Positions 7,453-13,501 of a stretch of DNA of 19,451 bases are shown here, piece after piece (within the stretch, counting starts at the first letter, position 1; every line of letters starts with the position of its first letter). This DNA comes from an uncultured Clostridia bacterium. Lineage in GTDB: Bacteria; Bacillota; Clostridia; TANB77; CAG-508. A model generated the notes under the pieces. It saw only the letters and a program-made list of their open reading frames with translations. It was not told the origin of the DNA and made no database searches. Both the position numbers and the translations under genes were made by a program. The DNA is taken from NCBI GenBank assembly GCA_934162625.1, contig CAKPJM010000025.1, positions 1 through 19,451 of the forward strand. Direction: 5' to 3'.

Positions 7453-7468
7453 GAGAGGCATGCCCCTC
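7453..7468. repeat. Short GC-rich palindrome between nusA and rnpM
   Basis: GAGAGGCATGCCCCTC is self-complementary except for one A/C mismatch. Its base composition stands out in the AT-rich surroundings. It lies five bases past the nusA stop. It could be a remnant of a dispersed repeat or a minor RNA-processing hairpin. Confidence 0.4.
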
Positions 7469-7473
7469 ATCTA

Positions 7474-8568
7474 TTAATTTTCTTCTTTTATTTCTTCTGC
7501 TTCTTGTTTTGCTAATAATTCTCTAAATTGACTTTCACTTTTTATATCTATTTTCCAATTTGTAAGTCTTGCTGCTAGTCTCGCATTTTGACCAGATTTT
7601 CCTATTGCTAATGACAATTGATCATCTGGTACAATTACTTGTGCAAACTTTTCTTCTTCTTTAATATCTACTGCCATAACTTGGGCTGGTAATAGTGCTG
7701 CCGAAATGAATACAGCTGGGTCTTCATCCCATTCTATAACATCTATTTTTTCACCTTTTAATTCATTTATTATATTTTGTATTCTAATGCCTTTTTGTCC
7801 AACACAAGAACCTACTGGATCTATATTTTCGTTTGTAGAATATACTGCAACTTTACTTCTTGAACCTGCATCTCTTGCAACGCTTTTTATTTCTATTAAT
7901 CCCTCGTATATTTCTGGTATTTCAAATTCTAATAATTTTCTTACAAAATCAGGATGACTTCTAGAAACTAAAACTTGTGGAGCACCTTTTAAACCTTTTT
8001 CTACATTTACTACATAGGCTCTTATTTTATCATTTACTTTATAAGTTTCAGTAGGTATTTGGTCTTTCACAAGCATGATCCCCTCTAATTTACCTAAATC
8101 TAATACTACAGTTCCTCCATCTGATTTTTGTACTATTCCAGAGACTATTTCACCTTTTCTATCATTATACTCTGTATAAACCATATTTCTTTCTGCTTCT
8201 CTAATTTTTTGAACAATTACTTGTTTTGCTGTTTGTGCTGCAATTCTTCCAAAATTTCTAGGTATTATTTCTAGTTCTATTGTATCTCCAATATTTGCAT
8301 TTTTATCTTCTTTTCTTGCATCTTCTAAACTAATTTGTAGCATATCATCTTCAACTTCTTCTACTACTTCTTTTAAAGAAAACACTCTTATGTCTCCTGT
8401 TTCTGCATCCATAGTAACTTTTACATTTTCTGCTGAATCGAAATTTCTTTTATATGCTGTTACTAATGCTGCTTCTAGGGATTCTAATAAATATTCTTTG
8501 TTTATTCCTCTTTCTTTTTCTAATTCTTCAATTGCCATTATTAATTCTTTACTTTCAATTGATTTCAT
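7474..8568 (-). CDS. nusA: Transcription elongation and termination factor NusA
   Basis: A 364-residue RNA polymerase-binding protein that modulates pausing, intrinsic termination and antitermination. The N-terminal domain (about 1-125) contacts polymerase. An S1 domain follows (about 135-200, KGEIVSGIVQKSDGG). Two KH domains carry the GxxG loops VGQKGIRIQN near residue 258 and IGKSGQNARL near residue 322. The length fits Firmicute NusA, which lacks the proteobacterial acidic repeats. AAAGGA lies about 11 bases before the ATG. It follows rimP by 18 bases and precedes rnpM by 55, in the standard operon order. Being in the rimP transcript, it could respond to the leader hairpin at 9063-9088. 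Confidence 0.97.
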   Translation of the reverse strand: MKSIESKELIMAIEELEKERGINKEYLLESLEAALVTAYKRNFDSAENVKVTMDAETGDIRVFSLKEVVEEVEDDMLQISLEDARKEDKNANIGDTIELEIIPRNFGRIAAQTAKQVIVQKIREAERNMVYTEYNDRKGEIVSGIVQKSDGGTVVLDLGKLEGIMLVKDQIPTETYKVNDKIRAYVVNVEKGLKGAPQVLVSRSHPDFVRKLLEFEIPEIYEGLIEIKSVARDAGSRSKVAVYSTNENIDPVGSCVGQKGIRIQNIINELKGEKIDVIEWDEDPAVFISAALLPAQVMAVDIKEEEKFAQVIVPDDQLSLAIGKSGQNARLAARLTNWKIDIKSESQFRELLAKQEAEEIKEEN

Positions 8569-8586
8569 TTTCTTATCATCCTTTCT

Positions 8587-9039
8587 TTACCAGTTATATA
8601 CTGTTTTTATTTGTGATATATTTTTTCTATCTAGTTTTACTTCTTTATCCACCAGTAGAGTTAAATAATCATTGTCAAATTCTTTTAAAATTCCTTTGTA
8701 TTGTTTTTTTCCTTCTATTGGCTTAAATAATTTTATCTGTACTTCATTATTTAGATTTTCTTTTAAGTGCTTTTCTTTTCTTAAATTTTTTTCTACTCCT
8801 GTGGATGACACTTCCAAAAAGTATTGTTCTTTAATTGGATCTTCTTTATCTAATATTTCTGTTATTTCATTGCTAACTTTTTCACAATCATTTAGATCTA
8901 TCCCTTTTTCAGCTTGTATATATATTTTTAAAAAATAGTCTTTACCTTCTTTTACATATTCTACATCATATAATTCATATCCCAATTTTTTTATTGGCTC
9001 TAAAATTATATTTTCAACTTTTTCTTCTATATTAGCCAA
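8587..9039 (-). CDS. rimP: Ribosome maturation factor RimP
   Basis: A 150-residue protein that helps assemble the 30S subunit, especially around S12 and S19. The sequence shows the family pattern: GYELYDVEYVKEGKDYFLKIYI at about residues 19-40, then GIDLNDCEKVSNEITEILD, then YFLEVSSTGVEKNLRK. A small C-terminal beta domain follows (KQYKGILKEFDNDYLTLLVD). The start is a TTG at 9039: AAGGAG lies eight bases upstream and no in-frame ATG is near. It is the first gene of the operon, with a sigma-A promoter at 9113-9141 and a stable hairpin in the leader. Confidence 0.94.
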   Translation of the reverse strand: MANIEEKVENIILEPIKKLGYELYDVEYVKEGKDYFLKIYIQAEKGIDLNDCEKVSNEITEILDKEDPIKEQYFLEVSSTGVEKNLRKEKHLKENLNNEVQIKLFKPIEGKKQYKGILKEFDNDYLTLLVDKEVKLDRKNISQIKTVYNW

Positions 9040-9062
9040 ATCTATTTCTCCTTTTCAAAAGT

Positions 9063-9088
9063 TAAGAGTGGGATTCTCCCCACTCTTA
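9063..9088 (-). promoter_or_regulatory. Stable hairpin in the rimP operon leader
   Basis: Perfect ten-base-pair stem TAAGAGTGGG/CCCACTCTTA with a 6-base loop. It lies between the predicted transcription start (about 9106) and the rimP ribosome binding site. No T run follows on the minus strand, so it is not a standard terminator. On the plus strand a loose T-rich stretch follows. Roles could be transcript stabilisation or regulation of the operon; this is inference. Confidence 0.65.
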
Positions 9089-9112
9089 TTGTCATTTTAT
9101 ATTTGCAATAAT

Positions 9113-9141
9113 ATTATACCCGCTTTTTATTAAAAAATCAA
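9113..9141 (-). promoter_or_regulatory. Sigma-A promoter of the rimP-truB operon
   Basis: TTGATT (9136-9141) and a perfect TATAAT (9113-9118) with a 17-base spacer on the minus strand. Start of transcription would be near 9106, leaving a leader of about 65 bases before the rimP TTG. Confidence 0.8.
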
Positions 9142-9230
9142 GCTTTTATTCGTTTTATTTATAAAATTTTTATTGCTCTATAACATTTTTTAAGTACATC
9201 AAAATTTAATGCCAAGACCTCCTTAGCATA

Positions 9231-9259
9231 TTGCAAAAGGTTTATATTCATGTTAGAAT
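9231..9259 (+). promoter_or_regulatory. Promoter of the plus-strand envelope protein gene
   Basis: TTGCAA (9231-9236) and TAGAAT (9254-9259) with a 17-base spacer, about 32 bases upstream of the start's ribosome binding region. It is divergent from the rimP promoter, about 90 bases away. Confidence 0.6.
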
Positions 9260-9297
9260 TTTATTATATTATTTATAAAGGAGTTGATTAAAAGGAA

Positions 9298-9885
9298 ATG
9301 CAAAGAAACATACATTTAAGTACATTAATATTAGTTATTTTCATTTTGCTGTTAGTAATTTTTGGAATGTGGTTTTATTACAATAATCCGAAAAATCACT
9401 ATAATAACACAGCTGAAAATCCTTCTAACGTTCCAACCACTAACACAGTTATCAATATTTCCAATAATATCTCTACTGAAAATTCGTTTAAGTTAGGCTC
9501 ACATTATGTGCAGTCTGTTGAAACGCCCCTAGACGATGGAGCAGATACTCTTGATTGTGAAATTTCGTTTTGGGAAGATAACACATTTACTTCATATGTA
9601 GGTTGGGGTTGTGCTGTTTCAGGCACTTATAAAGTCTCTAGTAATAATATGATAGAATGTACAATAGATACTTATTGGAGTGAATTCTCGCCAAAGCAAG
9701 ATACCTATGCAAAAATTTCTTTTATAATGAATAATAATTCTGAAATAGAAATATTAGACGCCTCAGAATTTTATAAAGTAAAACTTTCAAATTTAGATGA
9801 ATCTGGAAATTGGATTCTAACTGATGAGGATAAAGATATGCCACTTAACCTAAAAAAGGGAATAAAGTTTAATTTATCTAAATAA
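9298..9885 (+). CDS. Membrane-anchored extracytoplasmic protein, unknown function
   Basis: A 195-residue protein and the only plus-strand gene here. It has a short basic start (MQRNIHLS), one hydrophobic helix at about residues 8-27, an Asn/Thr-rich linker (30-60) and a C-terminal domain (about 65-195) that looks beta-rich, with alternating hydrophobic and polar residues and many aromatics. Three Cys lie in the domain (DCEISFW, GWGCAVSG, IECTID). No lipobox is present, so it should be a signal-anchored protein facing outside. I recognise no catalytic motif or named family. AAAGGAG lies 14 bases before the ATG, with a second AAAGG only two bases away, so the site is suboptimal. Its own promoter is at 9231-9259. 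No strong terminator follows; the convergent tsf terminator at 10029-10059 could end it. Confidence 0.75.
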   Translation: MQRNIHLSTLILVIFILLLVIFGMWFYYNNPKNHYNNTAENPSNVPTTNTVINISNNISTENSFKLGSHYVQSVETPLDDGADTLDCEISFWEDNTFTSYVGWGCAVSGTYKVSSNNMIECTIDTYWSEFSPKQDTYAKISFIMNNNSEIEILDASEFYKVKLSNLDESGNWILTDEDKDMPLNLKKGIKFNLSK

Positions 9886-9901
9886 GCTCCTAGAGCAAAT
9901 T

Positions 9902-10029
9902 ATAAAACATAGTGGCTTAAAGTAAGTTTCTTTTCTTACCAATTTGGGTTTTGAAATGAAAGATTCTCAAAGACAATAGCATTATAGCATTTTTTATATA
10001 CTTGGAAATGAGAAATTTCCTACTATATA
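9902..10029 (-). repeat. Intergenic repeat, copy 1: core plus 35-bp hairpin
   Basis: The core (9902-9990) read on the minus strand aligns with cores at 12564-12660 and 17726-17793. It shares TGCTATAAT at the hairpin side, then GCTATTG, a TCATTTCA-like stretch and an AAGAA-rich stem region. The adjoining hairpin (9995-10029) has arms TATATACTTGGAAAT and ATTTCCTACTATATA around a GAGAA loop, with a 3-base mismatch. The loop and right arm are identical to copy 2. It lies between the plus-strand gene and the tsf terminator. This is the most diverged copy in its outer half. Confidence 0.7.
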
Positions 10030-10060
10030 AAATAGGGCCTACAGTGTATGCCCTATTTTT
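10029..10060 (-). terminator. Bidirectional terminator between tsf and the plus-strand gene
   Basis: Perfect ten-base-pair stem AAAATAGGGC (10029-10038) with GCCCTATTTT (10050-10059) and an 11-base loop. The A/T flanks give a U-tract in either direction. It lies 10 bases past the tsf stop. Confidence 0.88.
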
Positions 10061-10069
10061 ATATTATTT

Positions 10070-10951
10070 TTATTGGTTCATTTGTTTTGCAACTTCTTCA
10101 GCAAAGTTTTCTTCTCTTTTTTGAAGCCCTTCGCCTTTTTCAAATCTTGCAAATTTTACTATTTCTGCATTATTATTGTCTAGTAATTTTTGAACTTTTA
10201 TATCTGGCTCTTTTACAAATGGTTGTTCTAGTAAGCAAATTTCTCCGTAGAATTTTCCAATTCTTCCTTGAACCATTTTTTCAGCTATTTCTGCTGGTTT
10301 TCCTTCATTCATAGCTTGTGCTTTTAATATTTCCATTTCATGTGCTACTACCTCTTGAGGGACTTGCTCTCTGTTTAAATATTCTGGTTTTGCTGCTGCA
10401 ATTTGCATACATACATCTTTTGCAACTTCTTCTGTTCCTTTTGGGCAATCTACTAAAACACCTATTTTTCCATCACCATGAACATAGCTTTCTACTAGTC
10501 CTGTACTTTCGAATCTTTCAAATCTTCTAACTGACATATTTTCTCCTATTGTTGCTATTTTATCTGTTAGTATGTCTTTTATTGTTTTAGATGAATCATC
10601 TATTGATTTTTCTTCTAATAAGCTTTCTACATCTGCTGGATTTGTAATAGCTATTTGTTTTGCTGTATCTGCAACAAATTTTCTAAATTCTTCATTTTTT
10701 GCAACGAAATCTGTTTCTGCATTTACTTCTAATACTACTCCAACTTTTTTATCATCTGTTACATAGCAATATACTAGCCCTTCAGCTGCTATTCTATCTG
10801 ATTTTTTAGCTGCTTTTGTTATTCCTCTTTCTCTTAATAACTCAGCTGCTTTTTCCATATCTCCATCAGTTTCTGTCAAAACTTTTTTACAATCCATCAT
10901 TCCTGCGCCTGTTTTTTCTCTTAATTCTTTAACTAATTGTGCTGTAATCAT
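10070..10951 (-). CDS. tsf: Translation elongation factor Ts
   Basis: A 293-residue guanine nucleotide exchange factor for EF-Tu. The N-terminal UBA-like domain is clear (ITAQLVKELREKTGAGMMDCKKVL, about 2-40). The core contact motif is ETDFVAKNEEF near residue 80, and the C-terminal part carries the usual dimerisation-like subdomain (QPFVKEPDIKVQKLL). Length is normal. AAAGGAGG lies seven bases before the ATG, an excellent site. It is the second gene of rpsB-tsf, separated from rpsB by 125 bases that hold a GC-rich inverted repeat. The unit ends at a strong terminator, so pyrH and frr are not linked here. Confidence 0.97.
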   Translation of the reverse strand: MITAQLVKELREKTGAGMMDCKKVLTETDGDMEKAAELLRERGITKAAKKSDRIAAEGLVYCYVTDDKKVGVVLEVNAETDFVAKNEEFRKFVADTAKQIAITNPADVESLLEEKSIDDSSKTIKDILTDKIATIGENMSVRRFERFESTGLVESYVHGDGKIGVLVDCPKGTEEVAKDVCMQIAAAKPEYLNREQVPQEVVAHEMEILKAQAMNEGKPAEIAEKMVQGRIGKFYGEICLLEQPFVKEPDIKVQKLLDNNNAEIVKFARFEKGEGLQKREENFAEEVAKQMNQ

Positions 10952-10992
10952 ATTGCTTTCCTCCTTTAAAATTATAAATTCATATTTTGCTA

Positions 10993-11059
10993 TTGTAGGG
11001 GTCGCCGCCCACAGCTTCCCTCTTATTTGTGAGGTACCTAAGGGATGCGTCCCCTACAA
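10993..11059. repeat. GC-rich inverted repeat inside the rpsB-tsf operon
   Basis: A 67-bp element bounded by TTGTAGGGG (10993-11001) and CCCCTACAA (11051-11059). Terminal arms of 18 bases match at about 15 positions. It is markedly richer in G and C than the surrounding DNA. It resembles TTGTAGGGG-ended miniature intergenic repeats known from other Firmicute genomes, from memory. It sits between the rpsB stop and the tsf ribosome binding site and is not part of either gene. Confidence 0.75.
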
Positions 11060-11076
11060 CGTTTACATACCATATA

Positions 11077-11856
11077 TTATTCTTCTACTGTTTCAGCTTC
11101 TTCTGCAACAACTTCTTCAATGCTCGTTGGCTCTTCTGTTACTGTTTCTACAGGTTGTTCGTCTTCTAGAACTTCTCCTTGTCTTCCTTCTATGATGGCA
11201 TTTGCCATAACATCTGTAATTAATTTTACAGCTCTTATTGCATCATCATTTCCTGGTATTGGATAGTCAACATCTTCTGGATTACAGTTTGTATCTACTA
11301 ATCCAACAATCGGAATATTTAATTTTTTAGCTTCTAAAACAGCTATTCTTTCATTTTTAGGATCAACTACAAACATTGCTCCTGGCATTCTTGTCATATC
11401 TTTAATTCCACCAAGATTTTTTTCTAGTTTTTCCATTTCATTTTTTAATGCTGCAACTTCTTTTTTAGGTAGTACATCAAATGTACCATCTTGTTCCATT
11501 TCTTCTAGTTTATTTAATCTTTCAATTCTTTTTCTAATAGTTTTAAAGTTTGTAAGCATTCCACCTAACCATCTTTGATCAACATAGAACATATTGCTTT
11601 TTATTGCTGCTTCTTTTACACATTCTTGGGCTTGTTTTTTTGTTCCTACAAACAAAATATCCTTTCCGTCTTCAGCAACTTCTTTTATAAAGTTATATGC
11701 CTCGTCAATTTTTTTAGATGTTTTTTGTAAATCAATAATATGGATACCATTTCTAGCTTGATATATATATTCAGCCATTTTAGGGTCCCATCTTTTTGTT
11801 TGGTGTCCAAAGTGTACACCTGCTTCTAGTAATTGTTTCATTGCAACTACTGCCAT
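11077..11856 (-). CDS. rpsB: 30S ribosomal protein S2
   Basis: A 259-residue S2, which binds the small subunit near the platform and is needed for S1 or mRNA engagement. The N-terminus MKQLLEAGVHFGHQTKRWDPKM is diagnostic. ARNGIHIIDLQKT, DILFVGTKKQAQE, RWLGGMLTNFKTI and PGAMFVVDPKNE follow in order. The last 30 or so residues form an acidic Glu/Val tail. I start it at 11856 (MAVVAMKQ), with AAGGAGG nine bases upstream; the frame is open to 11913, but that part is leader. A consensus promoter (11969-11997) and a leader of about 105 bases with a long-range stem precede it. It is the first gene of rpsB-tsf. Confidence 0.97.
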   Translation of the reverse strand: MAVVAMKQLLEAGVHFGHQTKRWDPKMAEYIYQARNGIHIIDLQKTSKKIDEAYNFIKEVAEDGKDILFVGTKKQAQECVKEAAIKSNMFYVDQRWLGGMLTNFKTIRKRIERLNKLEEMEQDGTFDVLPKKEVAALKNEMEKLEKNLGGIKDMTRMPGAMFVVDPKNERIAVLEAKKLNIPIVGLVDTNCNPEDVDYPIPGNDDAIRAVKLITDVMANAIIEGRQGEVLEDEQPVETVTEEPTSIEEVVAEEAETVEE

Positions 11857-11886
11857 TTTTACATTCCTCCTTATTTGTTTTTCCTC

Positions 11887-11948
11887 CATATAGTTTTTTG
11901 CATCTAAGAACACTTAATCTAAGCACAATCTTAAACTATAACTATATG
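11887..11948 (-). promoter_or_regulatory. Structured rpsB leader
   Basis: CATATAGTT (11940-11948 on the minus strand) pairs perfectly with AACTATATG (11887-11895), enclosing 44 bases that contain a CTTA-GAT-TAAG mini-hairpin and a repeated CTTAGAT. Ribosomal protein S2 regulates its own mRNA through the leader in several bacteria. Whether this structure does so is inference. Confidence 0.5.
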
Positions 11949-11968
11949 TGCGTATTTTCAACTTTAAT

Positions 11969-11997
11969 ATTATACAAGAATTATACAATCTTGTCAA
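11969..11997 (-). promoter_or_regulatory. Perfect consensus promoter of rpsB-tsf
   Basis: TTGACA (11992-11997) and TATAAT (11969-11974) on the minus strand with exactly 17 bases between. It is the only promoter in the window with both boxes at full consensus, as expected for a ribosomal protein operon. Transcription would start near 11962. Confidence 0.92.
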
Positions 11998-12130
11998 TAC
12001 TTGTTGTGTTAATTTTTGTTTACATAAGTTGCAGTTTGTTAATGTTCTGGCATAATTCTAAATATGGAAAATAAACATTGAAAAGAAATGACTGTTAAGC
12101 ATAAAGATTGGAATTTTCCTATACAATAAA

Positions 12131-12334
12131 AAAATGCCCCGCCTTAGCCGTCGGTATAAGAATTTTTAAGGACCTGCTCTTACACAGGTGGGTGCTCTCC
12201 CAAACATTTGTGGGCTTCTTACTACTAATTAAAGTGTAAGCATGCACGCCATATTCAGAGTTCTAGCTCCCTTTCCTCATCTGTTGGTTCTAAAAATTCA
12301 GTCCTTACGCACTACGCAGGGAAATTTATTAACT
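12131..12334 (-). ncRNA. ssrS: Candidate 6S RNA
   Basis: A non-coding stretch of about 200 bases that folds as a 6S RNA. 6S RNA mimics an open promoter and binds the housekeeping RNA polymerase holoenzyme in stationary phase. The ends pair (CCCTGC at 12321-12316 with GCGGGG at 12142-12137 on the minus strand). An inner nine-base-pair helix joins GAATTTTTA (12299-12291) with TAAAAATTC (12168-12160). The middle is an open bubble with a side hairpin ACCTG...CAGGT (12172-12189) and a CCCAAA/TTTGTGGG hairpin (12199-12214). The GGCGTGCATGC segment also recalls 6S RNAs. A T run follows the closing stem. A weak promoter is possible (TTATCT 12366-12371, TACAAT 12342-12347, spacer 18). Identification rests on the fold and sequence memory, not a covariance search. 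Confidence 0.78.
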
Positions 12335-12522
12335 TATTTTTATTGTATTTATATTATCATATGCTAGATAACTTTACAATGATACTAATTGTTTAAATAA
12401 AATATTTTTCTATTATAAAGCTATATTTATCTCTAATATTCTCTTCTTTTTTTACTAATTTATATCGTTTTACTATTTGCTATTTAATAAATTTAATGCT
12501 ATAATGAAATAAGATTTTGAGC

Positions 12523-12660
12523 AAAAAAGAAAGAATATTTTTTTACAATATTCTTTCTTTTTTATATGCTATAATCGCTATTGCCTTTAAGATTTCCTCA
12601 TTTCATTCGGAAACTCAAACCGCCAAGAACAAAATGCGACTTAAGTCACTTTGTTCTTTT
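12523..12660 (+). repeat. Intergenic repeat, copy 3: hairpin plus core, possible small RNA gene
   Basis: A perfect 17-base-pair hairpin (12523-12539 with 12547-12563) abuts the core at 12564-12660. The core starts with an extended -10 box, TGCTATAAT (12567-12575). It ends with a hairpin AAGAACAAA (12625-12633) / TTTGTTCTT (12650-12658) followed by a T-rich stretch. It is opposite in orientation to copies 1 and 2. The CATTCGGAA...AGAACAAA...GCGACT...AAGT...CTTTGT series is shared with copy 2. On the minus strand the 17-bp hairpin plus T run may terminate the lipoprotein transcript. Confidence 0.75.
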
Positions 12661-13435
12661 ATTCTTCTTTTTTATCTTCTTCTTTAGATTCTGTACTATT
12701 ACTTTCTTCAGATTTATTCTCATTTTCTACTGTATCTACTGTTACATATGAATTATTATCATTTTTTTGTTTTTTAGAAAGTATTGCTATTATTACTATT
12801 ACTATTGCTATTACTACTGCTATTGCAATTACTATAATAATTGTTATTAATGATGAAGAATTTCCTCCTGCTTCGAAATTAATTTCATTTACTTCTCCAG
12901 CCTTTAAATTCCATGTTAAAGTTTTTCCATCTTCTGAAACTTCACTTGCATTGTTTTCTCCTACTTTTACAGGTAATTTAATAACATATTTCATTGTAAC
13001 CATTGATGCAGTACTTTCATCCATTCCACTTAAATCTATACTTGCTTTTTGTGAATATAATGTTTTTGAACCTTTTTTCTCAATTTTAATTTGATTTTCT
13101 TCTGAGTCTTTTACATTTTCTGAACCAAAAGCATCTTCTAAAGATATTTCAGAAAGATTTTCTATATGTTTTTTTGCTTTAAAGCCTTCTATTTTGTCAT
13201 CTGAATATGTTTCAATTTCATAAGCATTTGTTTCAGCATTTTTTTGCATATCACTAGTCATATCTTCTGCTGAAGTTCCTAATTGTTGTAATGTTTCTTT
13301 TTCAAATCCATAAATATAAGCAACATCTGCTGTTCCATCCTTATTAAGTGTTACTTCATAATTTACACTTACACAGCCTGTTAAAGCAATTAACAAAATG
13401 GCCATAATTGAAATTAAACTTAAAACTTTTTTCAT
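12659..13435 (-). CDS. LppM-like lipoprotein with a C-terminal membrane helix
   Basis: A 258-residue envelope protein. It has a lipoprotein signal peptide ending in the lipobox LTGC (Cys21). The extracytoplasmic domain (about 22-190) begins VSVNYEVTLNKDGTADV and ends MKYVIKLPVKVGENNASEVSEDGKTLTWNL, a layout resembling LppM/DUF3153-type lipoproteins. A strong membrane helix lies at about 196-220, followed by a Lys/Glu/Ser-rich cytoplasmic tail. It would thus be held at both ends: lipid at Cys21 and one helix. Function is unknown; binding or sensing at the cell surface is only a guess. AAAGGGG lies seven bases before the ATG, with its own promoter at 13468-13496. It is monocistronic, ending against intergenic repeat copy 3. 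Confidence 0.85.
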   Translation of the reverse strand: MKKVLSLISIMAILLIALTGCVSVNYEVTLNKDGTADVAYIYGFEKETLQQLGTSAEDMTSDMQKNAETNAYEIETYSDDKIEGFKAKKHIENLSEISLEDAFGSENVKDSEENQIKIEKKGSKTLYSQKASIDLSGMDESTASMVTMKYVIKLPVKVGENNASEVSEDGKTLTWNLKAGEVNEINFEAGGNSSSLITIIIVIAIAVVIAIVIVIIAILSKKQKNDNNSYVTVDTVENENKSEESNSTESKEEDKKEE

Positions 13436-13467
13436 TTTATTTCCCCTTTTCTATTAAATATATGCTT

Positions 13468-13496
13468 AATATATCATTAAATTTTATTTTTTGCAA
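13468..13496 (-). promoter_or_regulatory. Promoter of the lipoprotein gene
   Basis: TTGCAA (13491-13496) and TATATT (13468-13473) on the minus strand with 17 bases between. It begins five bases past the mutS stop. No terminator separates mutS from it. Confidence 0.65.
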
Positions 13497-13501
13497 GAAA
13501 T

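Noticed and set aside
11857..11913. N-terminal extension of S2 to 11913
   Set aside because: Strong AAGGAGG points to 11856, where the protein starts like other S2s; the upstream part is leader RNA.
12131..12334. T-box or other riboswitch reading of this structured RNA
   Set aside because: No T-box core motif is visible, its 3' end has its own T run, and the predicted rpsB promoter lies downstream. The end-to-end rod fold suits 6S RNA better.
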